From assembly GCA_964553105.1 (NCBI GenBank), contig CAZKJO010000009.1, forward strand, positions 1 to 53,582: a stretch of 53,582 nt of DNA, read 5' to 3'. The notes beneath the pieces were generated by a model. That model ran no database searches and had not been told where the DNA came from. It saw only the letters and a list, made by a program, of their open reading frames with translations. The stretch is from Profundicola sp964553105. GTDB lineage: Bacteria; Bacteroidota; Bacteroidia; Flavobacteriales; Weeksellaceae. Shown piece by piece: positions 32,920 to 41,412 of the stretch (positions are counted from its first letter, which is position 1; each line of letters starts with the position of its first letter). The position numbers and the translations under genes are program-made.

Positions 32920-33279
32920 TTAAGTTTCTTCGCGCTGAACAACCAAGTACCAATCCTCGCCCAATTCTAAATAGCCCATATCGAATACAAAATGGTAAAT
33001 TTTACCTTTTTGTGTGGTATAAATATGCGTGAAATAGTGAAAATTAAAGCCTTTTTTCAATAAATAGTCTTTTTTGACCTTCTTGGTTTCTTCGTTTTCT
33101 GGGAGAATTTGGGCCAGAATTCGTCTATTTTTGCGTAATCTGTTGCTAATATTACGCATGGTTTTGTTGATATCGGTATTCTTTTGATTGTTGTAACTAT
33201 TACGACAACTTGAGTCGCAGAATTTCTTGTCTGCTCTACCTTTTAATTTCTCTCCGCAGTATAAGCATTCATTTTCCAT
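32920..33279 (-). CDS. Small protein with N-terminal zinc ribbon
   Basis: I do not recognise a named family with certainty. This 119-residue protein starts with ECLYCGEKLKGRADKKFCDS followed by SCR, a CxxC...CxxxC zinc-ribbon of the DUF2116 type, then a basic helical stretch (RNISNRLRKNRRILAQIL) and a C-terminal beta-rich segment (FHYFTHIYTTQKGKIYHFVF, with GYLELGEDWYLVV). The zinc ribbon plus basic helix suggests nucleic-acid binding, which is inference. It resembles conserved hypotheticals of Flavobacteriia. It lies opposite rpsA across a 417-nt gap. Confidence 0.75.
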   Translation of the reverse strand: MENECLYCGEKLKGRADKKFCDSSCRNSYNNQKNTDINKTMRNISNRLRKNRRILAQILPENEETKKVKKDYLLKKGFNFHYFTHIYTTQKGKIYHFVFDMGYLELGEDWYLVVQREET

Positions 33280-33557
33280 CGGTTAAAGATTTATAGACTT
33301 GAAATCAAATCTGTAGTTAGGCGATTTTAAATTCTAATATATGAATTTTTAAGGATTTATTAAATTTAAAATTTAGCACTTAACAAAGAAAATAGCTGTG
33401 ATATTCTGGTTTAAAAAATCATTTAACCAACATGTTTTCATGTATTTGTATTTTATGAATTTCATATTTTGTGAGCTTTTAAAATGCTTTAAGCTATTGG
33501 AATTGCTAAAACAGAAGAATTTTATTTAATGAATCGTATTTTATGTCTTCCAAGTGC
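33280..33557. other. Gene-free AT-rich stretch upstream of the rpsA promoter
   Basis: Apart from the rpsA promoter and leader to its right, this stretch shows no open frame of note, no tRNA-like fold and no strong hairpin. It must include the promoter of the zinc-ribbon gene on the minus strand, but I see no perfect TAnnTTTG for it. Confidence 0.5.
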
Positions 33558-33696
33558 TTGTTTTTCAAATAAAAGTCATAAATTTGCATCCGCTTTGCGG
33601 TGTAGAATAAAGCGACTTAACAATAATTTTAATTTCTCTCAATCCCTGATTGCCGCCCTGATTCGATTATATACGTTGAGATACAAATTTTAGTTT
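33558..33696 (+). promoter_or_regulatory. rpsA promoter and 5' leader
   Basis: TTG (33558-33560), an 18-nt spacer and a perfect TAAATTTG (33579-33586) followed by CA put the transcription start near 33593. The leader of about 100 nt opens with a CCGC-TTT-GCGG mini-hairpin (33590-33600) and carries two CCCTGATT copies (33644-33651, 33656-33663) 12 nt apart. S1 is autoregulated in other bacteria, so this leader could be the target; that is inference. Confidence 0.6.
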
Positions 33697-35523
33697 ATGT
33701 CAGAAGACACTAAAAATCCAGAAGTTGAAGTAGAAGAAACTACTGGAACTACAAAAGCAGCGAAAGCTGAAAAGAATCTAGTTAATGCTAACGTTTCTCC
33801 AGAAGAATTCGATTGGGAATCTTTTGAAACGGGTCTAGACGAGGATGATCGTAAAGAAAAAGCAGAGCTAGAGGAAATGTACGAAAACACGCTTGAGGAA
33901 CTGAATGAAAATGAAGTTTTCCAAGGTAAAGTTGTTCGTATGACTGACCGTGAAGTTATCGTTGATATCGATTTCAAATCGGAAGGTGTTATTTCATTAA
34001 ACGAATTCCGTTACAATCCTGACTTAAAAGTTGGTGATCAAGTAGAAGTAATGGTAGATAAGCGTGAGGACAAAAATGGTCAATTACAATTATCTCACCG
34101 TAAAGCTAGAACATTAAAAGCTTGGGATCGCGTAAATGAAGTAAATGAAACTGGCGAAATCGTAAACGGTTTAATCAAAGCTAGAACAAAAGGTGGTATG
34201 ATCGTAGATGTATTCGGTATCGAAGCATTCTTACCAGGTTCGCAAATTGATGTTAAACCTATCCGTGACTATGAGCAGTTTGTAGGTAAAACAATGGAGT
34301 TCAAAGTGGTTAAGATTAACCCAGAATTCAAAAACGTTGTTGTTTCTCACAAAGCGCTTATTGAAGCAGATATCGAAGAGCAGAAAAAAGAAATTATTTC
34401 TCAATTAGAGAAAGGACAAGTATTAGAAGGTGTTGTTAAAAACATTACTTCTTATGGTGTATTCGTTGACTTAGGTGGTGTAGACGGATTAATCCACATT
34501 ACTGACCTTTCTTGGAGTAGAATCAACCATCCAGGTGAAGTAGTTGAAGTAGATGATACTATCAACGTAGTAATCTTGGATTTTGATGAAGATAAAACTC
34601 GTATCCAATTAGGTGTTAAACAATTAGAAGCTCACCCTTGGGAAGCTCTAGATGAGACAATCAAAGTTGGAGACAAAATTAAAGGAAAAGTTGTTGTATT
34701 GGCTGACTATGGTGCATTCGTAGAGGTTGCTCCTGGTGTTGAAGGTCTAATCCACGTTTCTGAAATGTCTTGGTCAACTCACTTGCGTTCAGCACAGGAC
34801 TTTGTACAAGTTGGTGATGAAGTTGAAGCAGTTGTATTAAGCATCGACCGCGAAGAGAGAAAAATGTCTCTTGGAATGAAACAACTTTCTCCAGATCCAT
34901 GGACAGATATTACATCTAAATACCCTGTAGGTTCTAAACATTCAGGAACAGTTCGTAACTTCACTAACTTTGGTGTGTTCGTAGAACTAGAAGAAGGTGT
35001 AGACGGATTGATTTATATCTCAGATCTTTCTTGGTCTAAGAAAATCAAACATCCATCTGAATTCTGTAATGTAGGAGACAAAATGGACGTAGTTGTTCTT
35101 GAGTTAGACGTAGCTGCTCGCAGATTAAGTCTTGGTCATAAGCAATTAGAAGAAAACCCTTGGGATGCTTACGAAACTAAGTATGCTATCGGTTCAGCTC
35201 ACACAGGTACTGCAGTAAACGTATTTGATAAAGGAGCTAACATCCAATTCGAAGATCTTGATGTAGAAGCTTTTGCTCCTGCAAGAACATTAGACAAAGA
35301 GGATGGATCTAAAGTTAAACAAGGCGAAGAATTAGAATTCAAAGTTATTGAGTTCAACAAAGAATTCAGACGTGTTGTTGTTTCTCACTCTGCTACCTAT
35401 AGAGATGAGGAAATCAAAGAAGCTAAAAAAGCAATGGAGAGTCAACAAGCTCCAGAAAGATCTACTTTAGGTGATCTTGATTCTTTAGCTGAATTGAAGA
35501 AAAGAATGGAAGAAGGTAACTAA
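33697..35523 (+). CDS. rpsA: 30S ribosomal protein S1 (bS1)
   Basis: This RNA-binding ribosomal protein captures mRNA for initiation, which matters in a group that uses few Shine-Dalgarno sites. The 608 residues have an acidic N-terminal extension (EVEVEETTGTTKAAKAEKNL region) and six S1 domains starting near residues 72, 155, 243, 328, 412 and 500; domains 3-5 have the best consensus (for example GVVKNITSYGVFVDLGGVDG and GTVRNFTNFGVFVELEEGVD). The first and last are more divergent, as usual. It has its own promoter and a strong terminator. Confidence 0.96.
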   Translation: MSEDTKNPEVEVEETTGTTKAAKAEKNLVNANVSPEEFDWESFETGLDEDDRKEKAELEEMYENTLEELNENEVFQGKVVRMTDREVIVDIDFKSEGVISLNEFRYNPDLKVGDQVEVMVDKREDKNGQLQLSHRKARTLKAWDRVNEVNETGEIVNGLIKARTKGGMIVDVFGIEAFLPGSQIDVKPIRDYEQFVGKTMEFKVVKINPEFKNVVVSHKALIEADIEEQKKEIISQLEKGQVLEGVVKNITSYGVFVDLGGVDGLIHITDLSWSRINHPGEVVEVDDTINVVILDFDEDKTRIQLGVKQLEAHPWEALDETIKVGDKIKGKVVVLADYGAFVEVAPGVEGLIHVSEMSWSTHLRSAQDFVQVGDEVEAVVLSIDREERKMSLGMKQLSPDPWTDITSKYPVGSKHSGTVRNFTNFGVFVELEEGVDGLIYISDLSWSKKIKHPSEFCNVGDKMDVVVLELDVAARRLSLGHKQLEENPWDAYETKYAIGSAHTGTAVNVFDKGANIQFEDLDVEAFAPARTLDKEDGSKVKQGEELEFKVIEFNKEFRRVVVSHSATYRDEEIKEAKKAMESQQAPERSTLGDLDSLAELKKRMEEGN

Positions 35524-35547
35524 AAATAGCCTTTCCAAATAAATTTG

Positions 35548-35574
35548 AAGCCTGCAGAAATGCAGGCTTTTTTT
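35548..35574 (+). terminator. rpsA terminator
   Basis: AGCCTGCA (35549-35556), a GAAA tetraloop, TGCAGGCT (35561-35568) and T7 to 35574: a textbook intrinsic terminator. Confidence 0.95.
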
Positions 35575-35858
35575 GTGATACAAAATCATCGTAGTCGGAA
35601 TGACATAATAAATTAGTTTAATTTGTTTTATAGTTCAAGTAAATAGATTGTGCCATAGAAAGCTTGTAATATGAAGCCTGAGTATGGTTATTAAATTCTG
35701 TTTTGCGCTTCTCTTAAATCACATTTTCTATCTCATGATTTAAGTAATAATATTTGAAATTTTAATCCTAGATCTTGGCATTTTTAGATTACTATTTTGA
35801 AGAATAGATGTATCCACTCTTCTAACTAGGAATTGTTTTGATTTTAAATTATTGTTAC
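35575..35858. other. Gene-free stretch with one inverted repeat
   Basis: No open frame or RNA gene is recognised. CTTAAATCA (35713-35721) is inverted as TGATTTAAG (35736-35744) with a 14-nt loop and no T-run. The string TAGTCGGAATGACA (about 35592-35605) resembles a fragment of a dispersed repeat seen in other Bacteroidetes, which is only an impression. Confidence 0.4.
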
Positions 35859-35889
35859 AAAAAAACGGTGAATAATTTCTTATCCACCG
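35859..35889 (-). terminator. Terminator of the phosphosugar mutase gene
   Basis: A 10-bp stem with one G-U pair (CGGTGAATAA at 35866-35875 with TTATCCACCG at 35880-35889), a 4-nt loop (GAAA on the transcript) and a U7 run (A7 at 35859-35865). Confidence 0.92.
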
Positions 35890-35920
35890 ATTATTTAAAT
35901 ATAAACAACTAAAGCAATTC

Positions 35921-37630
35921 TTATGAAAGCTCTGTTTTAAGTCTTTCTATCTTAGCTTTAAGTTTTTCTAATGTTGCAGGATAATCATCTACGTGATCTA
36001 ATTCTGTATGAACAGAGAAATAGAACTTAATCTTAGGTTCTGTACCTGAAGGTCTCGCTGCTATCTTACTTCCATCCTCAGTATAGAATATTAATACGTT
36101 AGAAGCAGTAATGTCAATAGGTGTAATCTCACCAGTTTTCAAATTCTTAGACTCCTGAGTTTGATAATCATTTAAAACAACTACCGGACTTCCATCGAAT
36201 GACTTTGGTGGATTCGCACGCCAATCTTTCATCATTTGTTTAATTTCTTCTGCTCCTGAGATACCTGGTTTAACGATAGAAATTAAATCTTCTTGATAGC
36301 ATTTTGTCTTAATAAAAGCTTCAATTAATTTCTTATAAATCGAGCTTCCTTCAGCTTTAGCCTTGGCTGCAATATGACAAGCTAATAGGGTAGAAGTAAC
36401 TGAATCCTTATCTCTCAAGAAATCATCTACCATAAACCCAAAACTCTCTTCGCCACCACAAACAAACTTTTGCTTTCCTTCGGCTTCGCGAATCATCTTT
36501 CCAATCCACTTGAAACCTGTTAAGCCTAATTTGCACTCAATGTCGTAATGTTTAGCTAAATCTAAGAAAATATCCGAGGTCACAATGGTAGAGCCAATGA
36601 ACTCATTTCCTTGGAATTCGTTTTTGGTTTTTAGTTCATTTAATAAAAAATCCGTAAGGATAACATTGGTTTGATTACCGTTTAATAAAACCATTTTTCC
36701 ATCTAAATCACGCACTGCAACTCCTAATCTATCTCCATCGGGATCAGTTCCAATCACAATATCAGCTTCTACTGTTTTGGCTAAATCTAATGCCATAGAT
36801 AAAGCTTCTGGCTCTTCTGGGTTGGGAGATTTTACCGTTGGAAAATCACCGCTGGGCTTAATTTGCTCTTCCACCAAATAAACATGCTCAAAGCCTGCTC
36901 TGTCCAAAGCTTCTGGAATAGAAACAATTGAAGTTCCATGGATAGGAGTGAAGACTATTTTTAATGATTTATAACCATCTTTCTGATTTCTAGAACCATA
37001 TTTCACGCAGTTTTTTAGAAAAACATCATCCACATGGTTGTCTAAAGTTTCTATTAAATCGGGATTGCCATCAAATTTAATATCTTCAACCTTCACAGAT
37101 CCCACGCGTTCAATAATGGCTTTGTCGTGTGGAGGAACTATTTGCGCTCCATCGCTCCAATAAACTTTGTATCCATTATATTCTGGTGGATTGTGAGAGG
37201 CCGTTAAAACAATACCTGCATCACATCCTAAATGCCTTACTGCAAAAGATAATTCTGGCGTAGGCCTGAAGTTGTCAAAAATAAATACTTTGATTCCGTT
37301 AGCTGTTAAAACGTCAGCAACGATTTGCATGAATTTACGACTGTTGTGTCTAACGTCGTGTGCAATCACCATTTTCAATTCCTTGTCGCCATGGAATTCC
37401 TTTAAGTAATTCGCTAAACCTTGTGTTGCTGCGCCTAAAGTATATTTATTTAAACGGTTGGTTCCAGTTCCCATGATACCACGCATTCCGCCCGTACCGA
37501 ATTCCAAATCTTTGTAAAAAGATTCTTCTAACAACTTGGGATCATTATCAATTAAGTTTTGAACTTCATTACGCGTTTCTTCGTCGTAAGCTTCACCTAA
37601 CCATATTCTTGCTCTATCTAATACATTCAT
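35921..37630 (-). CDS. Phospho-sugar mutase (phosphoglucomutase/phosphomannomutase)
   Basis: This 569-residue alpha-D-phosphohexomutase interconverts 1- and 6-phosphosugars, probably glucose phosphates, linking glycogen or nucleotide-sugar metabolism to glycolysis. The four signature loops are visible: catalytic phosphoserine in VLTASHNPPEYNGYK, metal-binding GTDPDGDRLG, sugar-specificity CGGEESFGFM and phosphate-binding ARPSGTEPKIKFY. GEESFG suggests glucose/mannose phosphate specificity. It lies 3 nt after the GIN-domain lipoprotein gene and is the last gene of that unit. Confidence 0.94.
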   Translation of the reverse strand: MNVLDRARIWLGEAYDEETRNEVQNLIDNDPKLLEESFYKDLEFGTGGMRGIMGTGTNRLNKYTLGAATQGLANYLKEFHGDKELKMVIAHDVRHNSRKFMQIVADVLTANGIKVFIFDNFRPTPELSFAVRHLGCDAGIVLTASHNPPEYNGYKVYWSDGAQIVPPHDKAIIERVGSVKVEDIKFDGNPDLIETLDNHVDDVFLKNCVKYGSRNQKDGYKSLKIVFTPIHGTSIVSIPEALDRAGFEHVYLVEEQIKPSGDFPTVKSPNPEEPEALSMALDLAKTVEADIVIGTDPDGDRLGVAVRDLDGKMVLLNGNQTNVILTDFLLNELKTKNEFQGNEFIGSTIVTSDIFLDLAKHYDIECKLGLTGFKWIGKMIREAEGKQKFVCGGEESFGFMVDDFLRDKDSVTSTLLACHIAAKAKAEGSSIYKKLIEAFIKTKCYQEDLISIVKPGISGAEEIKQMMKDWRANPPKSFDGSPVVVLNDYQTQESKNLKTGEITPIDITASNVLIFYTEDGSKIAARPSGTEPKIKFYFSVHTELDHVDDYPATLEKLKAKIERLKTELS

Positions 37631-37633
37631 AAA

Positions 37634-38341
37634 TTACTTTTTTAATAGTTCTCCATTGTCCTTAACTTCCACATCTTTCATGGGGTTGCCTTGGTACTCG
37701 AGTGTTGAGTTTTGTAAAATTCTTCCAGATAATTCTTTTCCAATTTTGGCCTCTACATCGGCTTCGCCAGCTAAATCTACATCTATAACTCTTACATCAA
37801 ATTCACTTAGATTAACTTTAGCATAATCTTTAGCTTTTAATTTTAAGGTAGAGGTTTCGCCGTGTACATTCACTTCAGATTTATCCAATACGGTAATTTT
37901 AGCTTCTTTGGCTATAATTCCGAATTGATTTACATTACTTGCATCAGAAGTTTCTAACTCAAAATCATCGAAACTAATGATACCTTGGGTTTCTAATAAA
38001 ACCTTTCCTGCTGTTGTGATTTTATTTAAATCTTGGTGATAGTATAAATAGATAACGTAAGATTCAAAAGCTTCTACAGTAGTTTTCTCACCAATATGTA
38101 ATGTCTTGTTCTGAACATAAATGTCCATGTTTTCGATTAAATTCTTGTGCGTTTGAACACTTACATAAGAAGAATCATTCGGTATTAAAATCATTTTGAA
38201 ACTCCCATCAGCTTTAATGGCATCAAAGTTTTCAATCTTGAAATCAACAGCTAATCCAACATCACCTTCTCCTTTAATTCCATCTGAACAAGAAGTGAGT
38301 GCTAAACTAAATATTGAAAGTATAAATAAAAATTTGTTCAT
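37634..38341 (-). CDS. GIN-domain (DUF2807) lipoprotein
   Basis: This 235-residue exported lipoprotein has a signal peptide ending in the lipobox LTSC (about residues 15-18), followed by a repetitive beta-helix-like region rich in short strands (for example FDAIKADGSFKMILIPND, ITTAGKVLLETQGIISFD, KEAKITVLDKSEVNVHG) typical of the putative auto-transporter adhesin head domain GIN/DUF2807. The function is unknown; envelope location is expected. It lies directly upstream of the phosphosugar mutase gene. Confidence 0.87.
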   Translation of the reverse strand: MNKFLFILSIFSLALTSCSDGIKGEGDVGLAVDFKIENFDAIKADGSFKMILIPNDSSYVSVQTHKNLIENMDIYVQNKTLHIGEKTTVEAFESYVIYLYYHQDLNKITTAGKVLLETQGIISFDDFELETSDASNVNQFGIIAKEAKITVLDKSEVNVHGETSTLKLKAKDYAKVNLSEFDVRVIDVDLAGEADVEAKIGKELSGRILQNSTLEYQGNPMKDVEVKDNGELLKK

Positions 38342-38391
38342 ATCTTATTGTTATTTTTAGACTTGTTTGCTAGTTAAATTTAAGAATTAAC

Positions 38392-39348
38392 TTATTCAAA
38401 ACCCAAAGTTTCTTGCACTTCAAAGGTGCTAGCTTCGCGGTTATTTCTTACCACTAATTCTCCAATAAACCCAGCTAAAAATAATTGCATCCCAAAGATC
38501 ATACATAACATCGCCAAATAAAACCATGGATTATTTGCCACCAAAATAGTGGGAACTTCTTTGTAGAGCATATATAATTTGCTCGCACCAATCCAAAAGA
38601 CCATCAGAAAACCAAAGATGAACATCAAGGTTCCTGCTGCACCAAAGAAATGCATCGGACGATGACCGAATTTTCCAACGAACCAAAGTGTAATTAAATC
38701 CAAAAATCCATTCACAAAACGACTGCTCCCGAATTTAGAAACACCATGTTTTCTGGCGGTATGTTGTACTTTTTGTTCTTTAATGTTCAAAAAACCTGCA
38801 TTCTTGGCTAACACAGGAATATATCTGTGCATATCGCTACGTAGCTGCAATGATTTTACTACGTCTTTTTTATAAGCTTTTAAACCACAATTAAAATCAT
38901 GCAATTCCAATCCACTTGTTTTTCTAGCTACCGCATTAAAAAGCTTAGAAGGAATATTTTTAGTGAAAACAGGATCTTGTCTTTTTTGTTTCCAACCCGA
39001 AATTAAATCCATTCCCTCTTCGGCGATTCCTTTATATAAAGACGGAATTTCCTCTGGAAAATCTTGTAAATCAGCATCCATGGTTATCACTACATCACCT
39101 TGTGCCATGGCAAAAGCAGCATTTAAAGCCTGTGATTTACCATAGTTTTTACGGAATTTAATCCCTTTTACTTCTGGGAAATTGGATTGTAATACTTTAA
39201 TAATATCCCAAGAATTATCTGTACTACCATCGTCTATAAAGATAATTTCGTAGGTATAATCGTTCTTCAAGACTTTCGCAATACGTTGGTGCAACTCTTG
39301 CAAAGAATCTTGCTCATTCAATAATGGTATAACGATAGATAGATTCAT
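38392..39348 (-). CDS. GT2 family glycosyltransferase (DPM1/ArnC-like, membrane)
   Basis: This 318-residue inverting glycosyltransferase probably moves a sugar from a nucleotide donor to a polyprenyl phosphate at the inner membrane. The GT2 domain has LSIVIPLLNEQDSLQELHQR, IIFIDDGSTDNSWD, the DXD-type TMDADLQDFPEEIP and the acceptor-region SGWKQKRQDP. Two membrane helices at the C-terminus (about 230-255 and 268-292) place it in the DPM1-like/ArnC group. It overlaps the upstream DUF4199 gene by 4 nt, so the two are coupled. Confidence 0.92.
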   Translation of the reverse strand: MNLSIVIPLLNEQDSLQELHQRIAKVLKNDYTYEIIFIDDGSTDNSWDIIKVLQSNFPEVKGIKFRKNYGKSQALNAAFAMAQGDVVITMDADLQDFPEEIPSLYKGIAEEGMDLISGWKQKRQDPVFTKNIPSKLFNAVARKTSGLELHDFNCGLKAYKKDVVKSLQLRSDMHRYIPVLAKNAGFLNIKEQKVQHTARKHGVSKFGSSRFVNGFLDLITLWFVGKFGHRPMHFFGAAGTLMFIFGFLMVFWIGASKLYMLYKEVPTILVANNPWFYLAMLCMIFGMQLFLAGFIGELVVRNNREASTFEVQETLGFE

Positions 39349-39902
39349 CTTGGTTTGGGTGTATTCCTAATTTTCCATAAAAAGCTTAGCATTAATGCAA
39401 GACTGAAGTTAAAGAAAATTAAAACTCCTAGGATTAAAGTAAAGGTTCTGTTGTTCAGTAAGTTAGTGTTCCTTACTTCGGGAGAATTAATCACTTTCTC
39501 TACATCTTCGTAATCTCCATTATCCTTAGCTTGAACTAAGCTATAATCTAAATACTCTGTTTTAAGTTGTTCAATTCCAGATGGATCTACATAATGAAAA
39601 TAAGCAAAAACACATAGTAAACTTAAAACCCCAGCAATAAAACCAGGTAAAAAGCTAAGCTTGAATATTTTAAAGAAACTAATTCCTGGTTTGTTATTCC
39701 ATTTCAATAAATTAGATGCAGCCACAAAAGCATAAATACTTGTAATAACGAATGCATTAGCAATCGATGTTGCAATTATATATTGAAAATCAGAAAACTG
39801 AAAAATCTCTTGCGTTTTAAATAAAATCTGCACCACTAAAAACACTATCAGTGTTAATATAAATAGGATAATAGCAGAACGCCTAATGGGCCTTTTGAGC
39901 AT
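39345..39902 (-). CDS. DUF4199 family membrane protein
   Basis: This 185-residue inner-membrane protein has four hydrophobic segments (around IILFILTLIVFLVVQILF, YIIATSIANAFVITSIYAF, PGFIAGVLSLLCVFAYF and LILGVLIFFNFSLALMLSF). The pattern is that of DUF4199, common beside GT2 genes in Bacteroidetes. The function is unknown. It overlaps the glycosyltransferase gene by 4 nt and has a perfect -7 box 19 nt upstream. Confidence 0.82.
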   Translation of the reverse strand: MLKRPIRRSAIILFILTLIVFLVVQILFKTQEIFQFSDFQYIIATSIANAFVITSIYAFVAASNLLKWNNKPGISFFKIFKLSFLPGFIAGVLSLLCVFAYFHYVDPSGIEQLKTEYLDYSLVQAKDNGDYEDVEKVINSPEVRNTNLLNNRTFTLILGVLIFFNFSLALMLSFLWKIRNTPKPR

Positions 39903-39921
39903 AGATTGTTTTTAAGAATTG

Positions 39922-39929
39922 CAAAGATA
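39922..39929 (-). promoter_or_regulatory. -7 box of the DUF4199-GT2 unit
   Basis: TATCTTTG on the minus strand, followed by CA, matches the consensus exactly and lies 19 nt before the ATG. No clear TTG is found upstream. Confidence 0.55.
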
Positions 39930-39953
39930 AGATTTAGTGAATAATTCTGTGGA

Positions 39954-40808
39954 CTATTGGGTCATGACATTAAGTGCCTTAGCAATCATTTCGTCTACCG
40001 CTTCTTTATAATTGTCTAAAAACTCTCCAGTAGAACGATTCGCAATTATGCAATTCAATGATAAAGCATTGTGACCTAATAGATTAGCAAAGGCATAAAT
40101 TCCAGAAGTTTCCATCTCGAAGTTATCTAAACCATTTTCATGTAATCGATCTAAAAAGTCGGCAGCTAGAGGTTTTAATCTTAATTCTCGTCCTTGTGGA
40201 CCATAAAAACCAGATAATGAACCTGTATTTCCCCCTACGAAGCCTTCACCGAATTTGTCGAACAACTCTTTTGAACCTTCTGTAAAGTATAATAAAGATT
40301 CAATCTCATTGTATTTAAAATTAGATAAAAACTCCTTTTTAAATCCAGCGCTATCTTTATGCTCAGGGTAAAATTTCATTAAACCATCAAAACCAACACT
40401 GTATCTACTTTTTACAAAGCTTCCTGCACCAATCTTGGGATTTACAGAACCCGAAGTCCCAAATCTCACAATGTTTAAAGAGGTGTGTTCTGGTTTAATT
40501 TCTCTGGTTTCTAAATCAATATTCACCAAAGCATCTAGTTCATTAATAACAATATCAATGTTATCTGTACCAATTCCGGTTGAAAGTACGGTCAGTTTTT
40601 TTCCATTTAATGTTCCTGTGTGCGTAACAAACTCACGCTTTGCTTTCTTGATTTCTACGCTATCAAAGAACTTAGAAACTCTTTCAACTCTCTCTGGATC
40701 ACCTACAAAGATGATATCTTGACCAATATCGCTTGGTAATAAATTTAAATGATATACACTGCCATCTTGATTTAATGGCATTTCAGATGCTGCTATTTTT
40801 TTTGACAT
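39954..40808 (-). CDS. Nucleoside phosphorylase (uridine phosphorylase-like)
   Basis: This 284-residue enzyme of the NP-I family phosphorolyses nucleosides to base and ribose 1-phosphate. Motifs are DIIFVGDPERVERVS, FVTHTGTLNGKKLTVLSTGI (GTDNIDIV follows, the phosphate/ribose region), VRFGTSGSVNPKIGAG and the nucleoside-binding FEMETSGIYAFANLLGH. FEMET matches the uridine/purine phosphorylase family; the exact base preference cannot be read. It is separated by 15 nt from the SUI1-like gene upstream and probably shares its transcript. Confidence 0.88.
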   Translation of the reverse strand: MSKKIAASEMPLNQDGSVYHLNLLPSDIGQDIIFVGDPERVERVSKFFDSVEIKKAKREFVTHTGTLNGKKLTVLSTGIGTDNIDIVINELDALVNIDLETREIKPEHTSLNIVRFGTSGSVNPKIGAGSFVKSRYSVGFDGLMKFYPEHKDSAGFKKEFLSNFKYNEIESLLYFTEGSKELFDKFGEGFVGGNTGSLSGFYGPQGRELRLKPLAADFLDRLHENGLDNFEMETSGIYAFANLLGHNALSLNCIIANRSTGEFLDNYKEAVDEMIAKALNVMTQ

Positions 40809-40823
40809 ATTGTTTAGTTTTGA

Positions 40824-41153
40824 TTAACCTCCAACGCGTTTTACTTTCATTCCCATATCTTCTAGATATTTCATGATTTTATCTCTAAAATCACCTTGAA
40901 TAATGATTTCATCATTCTTGGTTGAACCGCCAACGCCTAAATGACGTTTAATGTCCTTGGCCAATTGTTTAAAATCATCATCATTACCAGTATATCCTTT
41001 GATAATAGTGTTGGGTTTACCTTTTCTTTTCTCAAAATGGCACTCCACAACATCATCTGGAATCCACAATCCTTCGTCTTTTTGGGTTTCCTGTGAATCC
41101 TCCGAAGGCGCGTGATCAGGAAATAAATTCTTTAGTTGATCTTGTAAATCCAT
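40824..41153 (-). CDS. yciH: SUI1/YciH family translation initiation factor-like protein
   Basis: This 109-residue protein has the eIF1/SUI1 fold in its second half: GKPNTIIKGYTGNDDDFKQL, then AKDIKRHLGVGGSTKNDEII and IQGDFRDKIMKYLEDMGMKV, the consensus of bacterial YciH. eIF1 homologues monitor start-codon fidelity on the small subunit. I start at the ATG at 41153 (MDLQDQLKNLF); a TTG three codons upstream overlaps the promoter. A perfect TATATTTG (41160-41167) ends only 6 nt before this ATG, so its own mRNA may be leaderless. Confidence 0.9.
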   Translation of the reverse strand: MDLQDQLKNLFPDHAPSEDSQETQKDEGLWIPDDVVECHFEKRKGKPNTIIKGYTGNDDDFKQLAKDIKRHLGVGGSTKNDEIIIQGDFRDKIMKYLEDMGMKVKRVGG

Positions 41154-41159
41154 AACTTT

Positions 41160-41167
41160 CAAATATA
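41160..41167 (-). promoter_or_regulatory. -7 box of the SUI1-like gene
   Basis: TATATTTG on the minus strand, exact consensus, 6 nt before the ATG at 41153. No obvious TTG lies at 17-21 nt. Confidence 0.5.
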
Positions 41168-41350
41168 ATAAATTTTGAATAGAGATCGAAGTAAAAATAC
41201 CTATTTAAATCTGATTATACTTAGACTAAAGTACATTTATAAAAACTCTCCTACTTCAATTTATTGTTAAATAAACAGGCATGTTGGAATCAATTTCAAT
41301 ACCAAATCCCGCATTTTTATGCTTCGATTTGCTGTCTTTATTTTAAAAAC

Positions 41351-41378
41351 CAAAAACCTGCTGATTCGCAGGTTTTTG
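41351..41378. terminator. Bidirectional-looking terminator after the oxygenase gene
   Basis: An 11-bp perfect stem (CAAAAACCTGC at 41351-41361 with GCAGGTTTTTG at 41368-41378) with A and T tracts in both arms. It ends the minus-strand GH13-oxygenase unit; nothing on the plus strand needs it. Confidence 0.85.
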
Positions 41379-41412
41379 ATGATTTTTTAAACTTAATCTT
41401 TTGTTTAATTAT

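Noticed and set aside
33280..33560. Possible tRNA or small RNA in the long gap before rpsA
   Set aside because: No cloverleaf, T-loop sequence or strong hairpin can be found in it.
35592..35605. Fragment resembling a dispersed Bacteroidetes repeat (TAGTCGGAATGACA)
   Set aside because: Too short to call without a genome-wide search; kept only as an impression in the intergenic entry.
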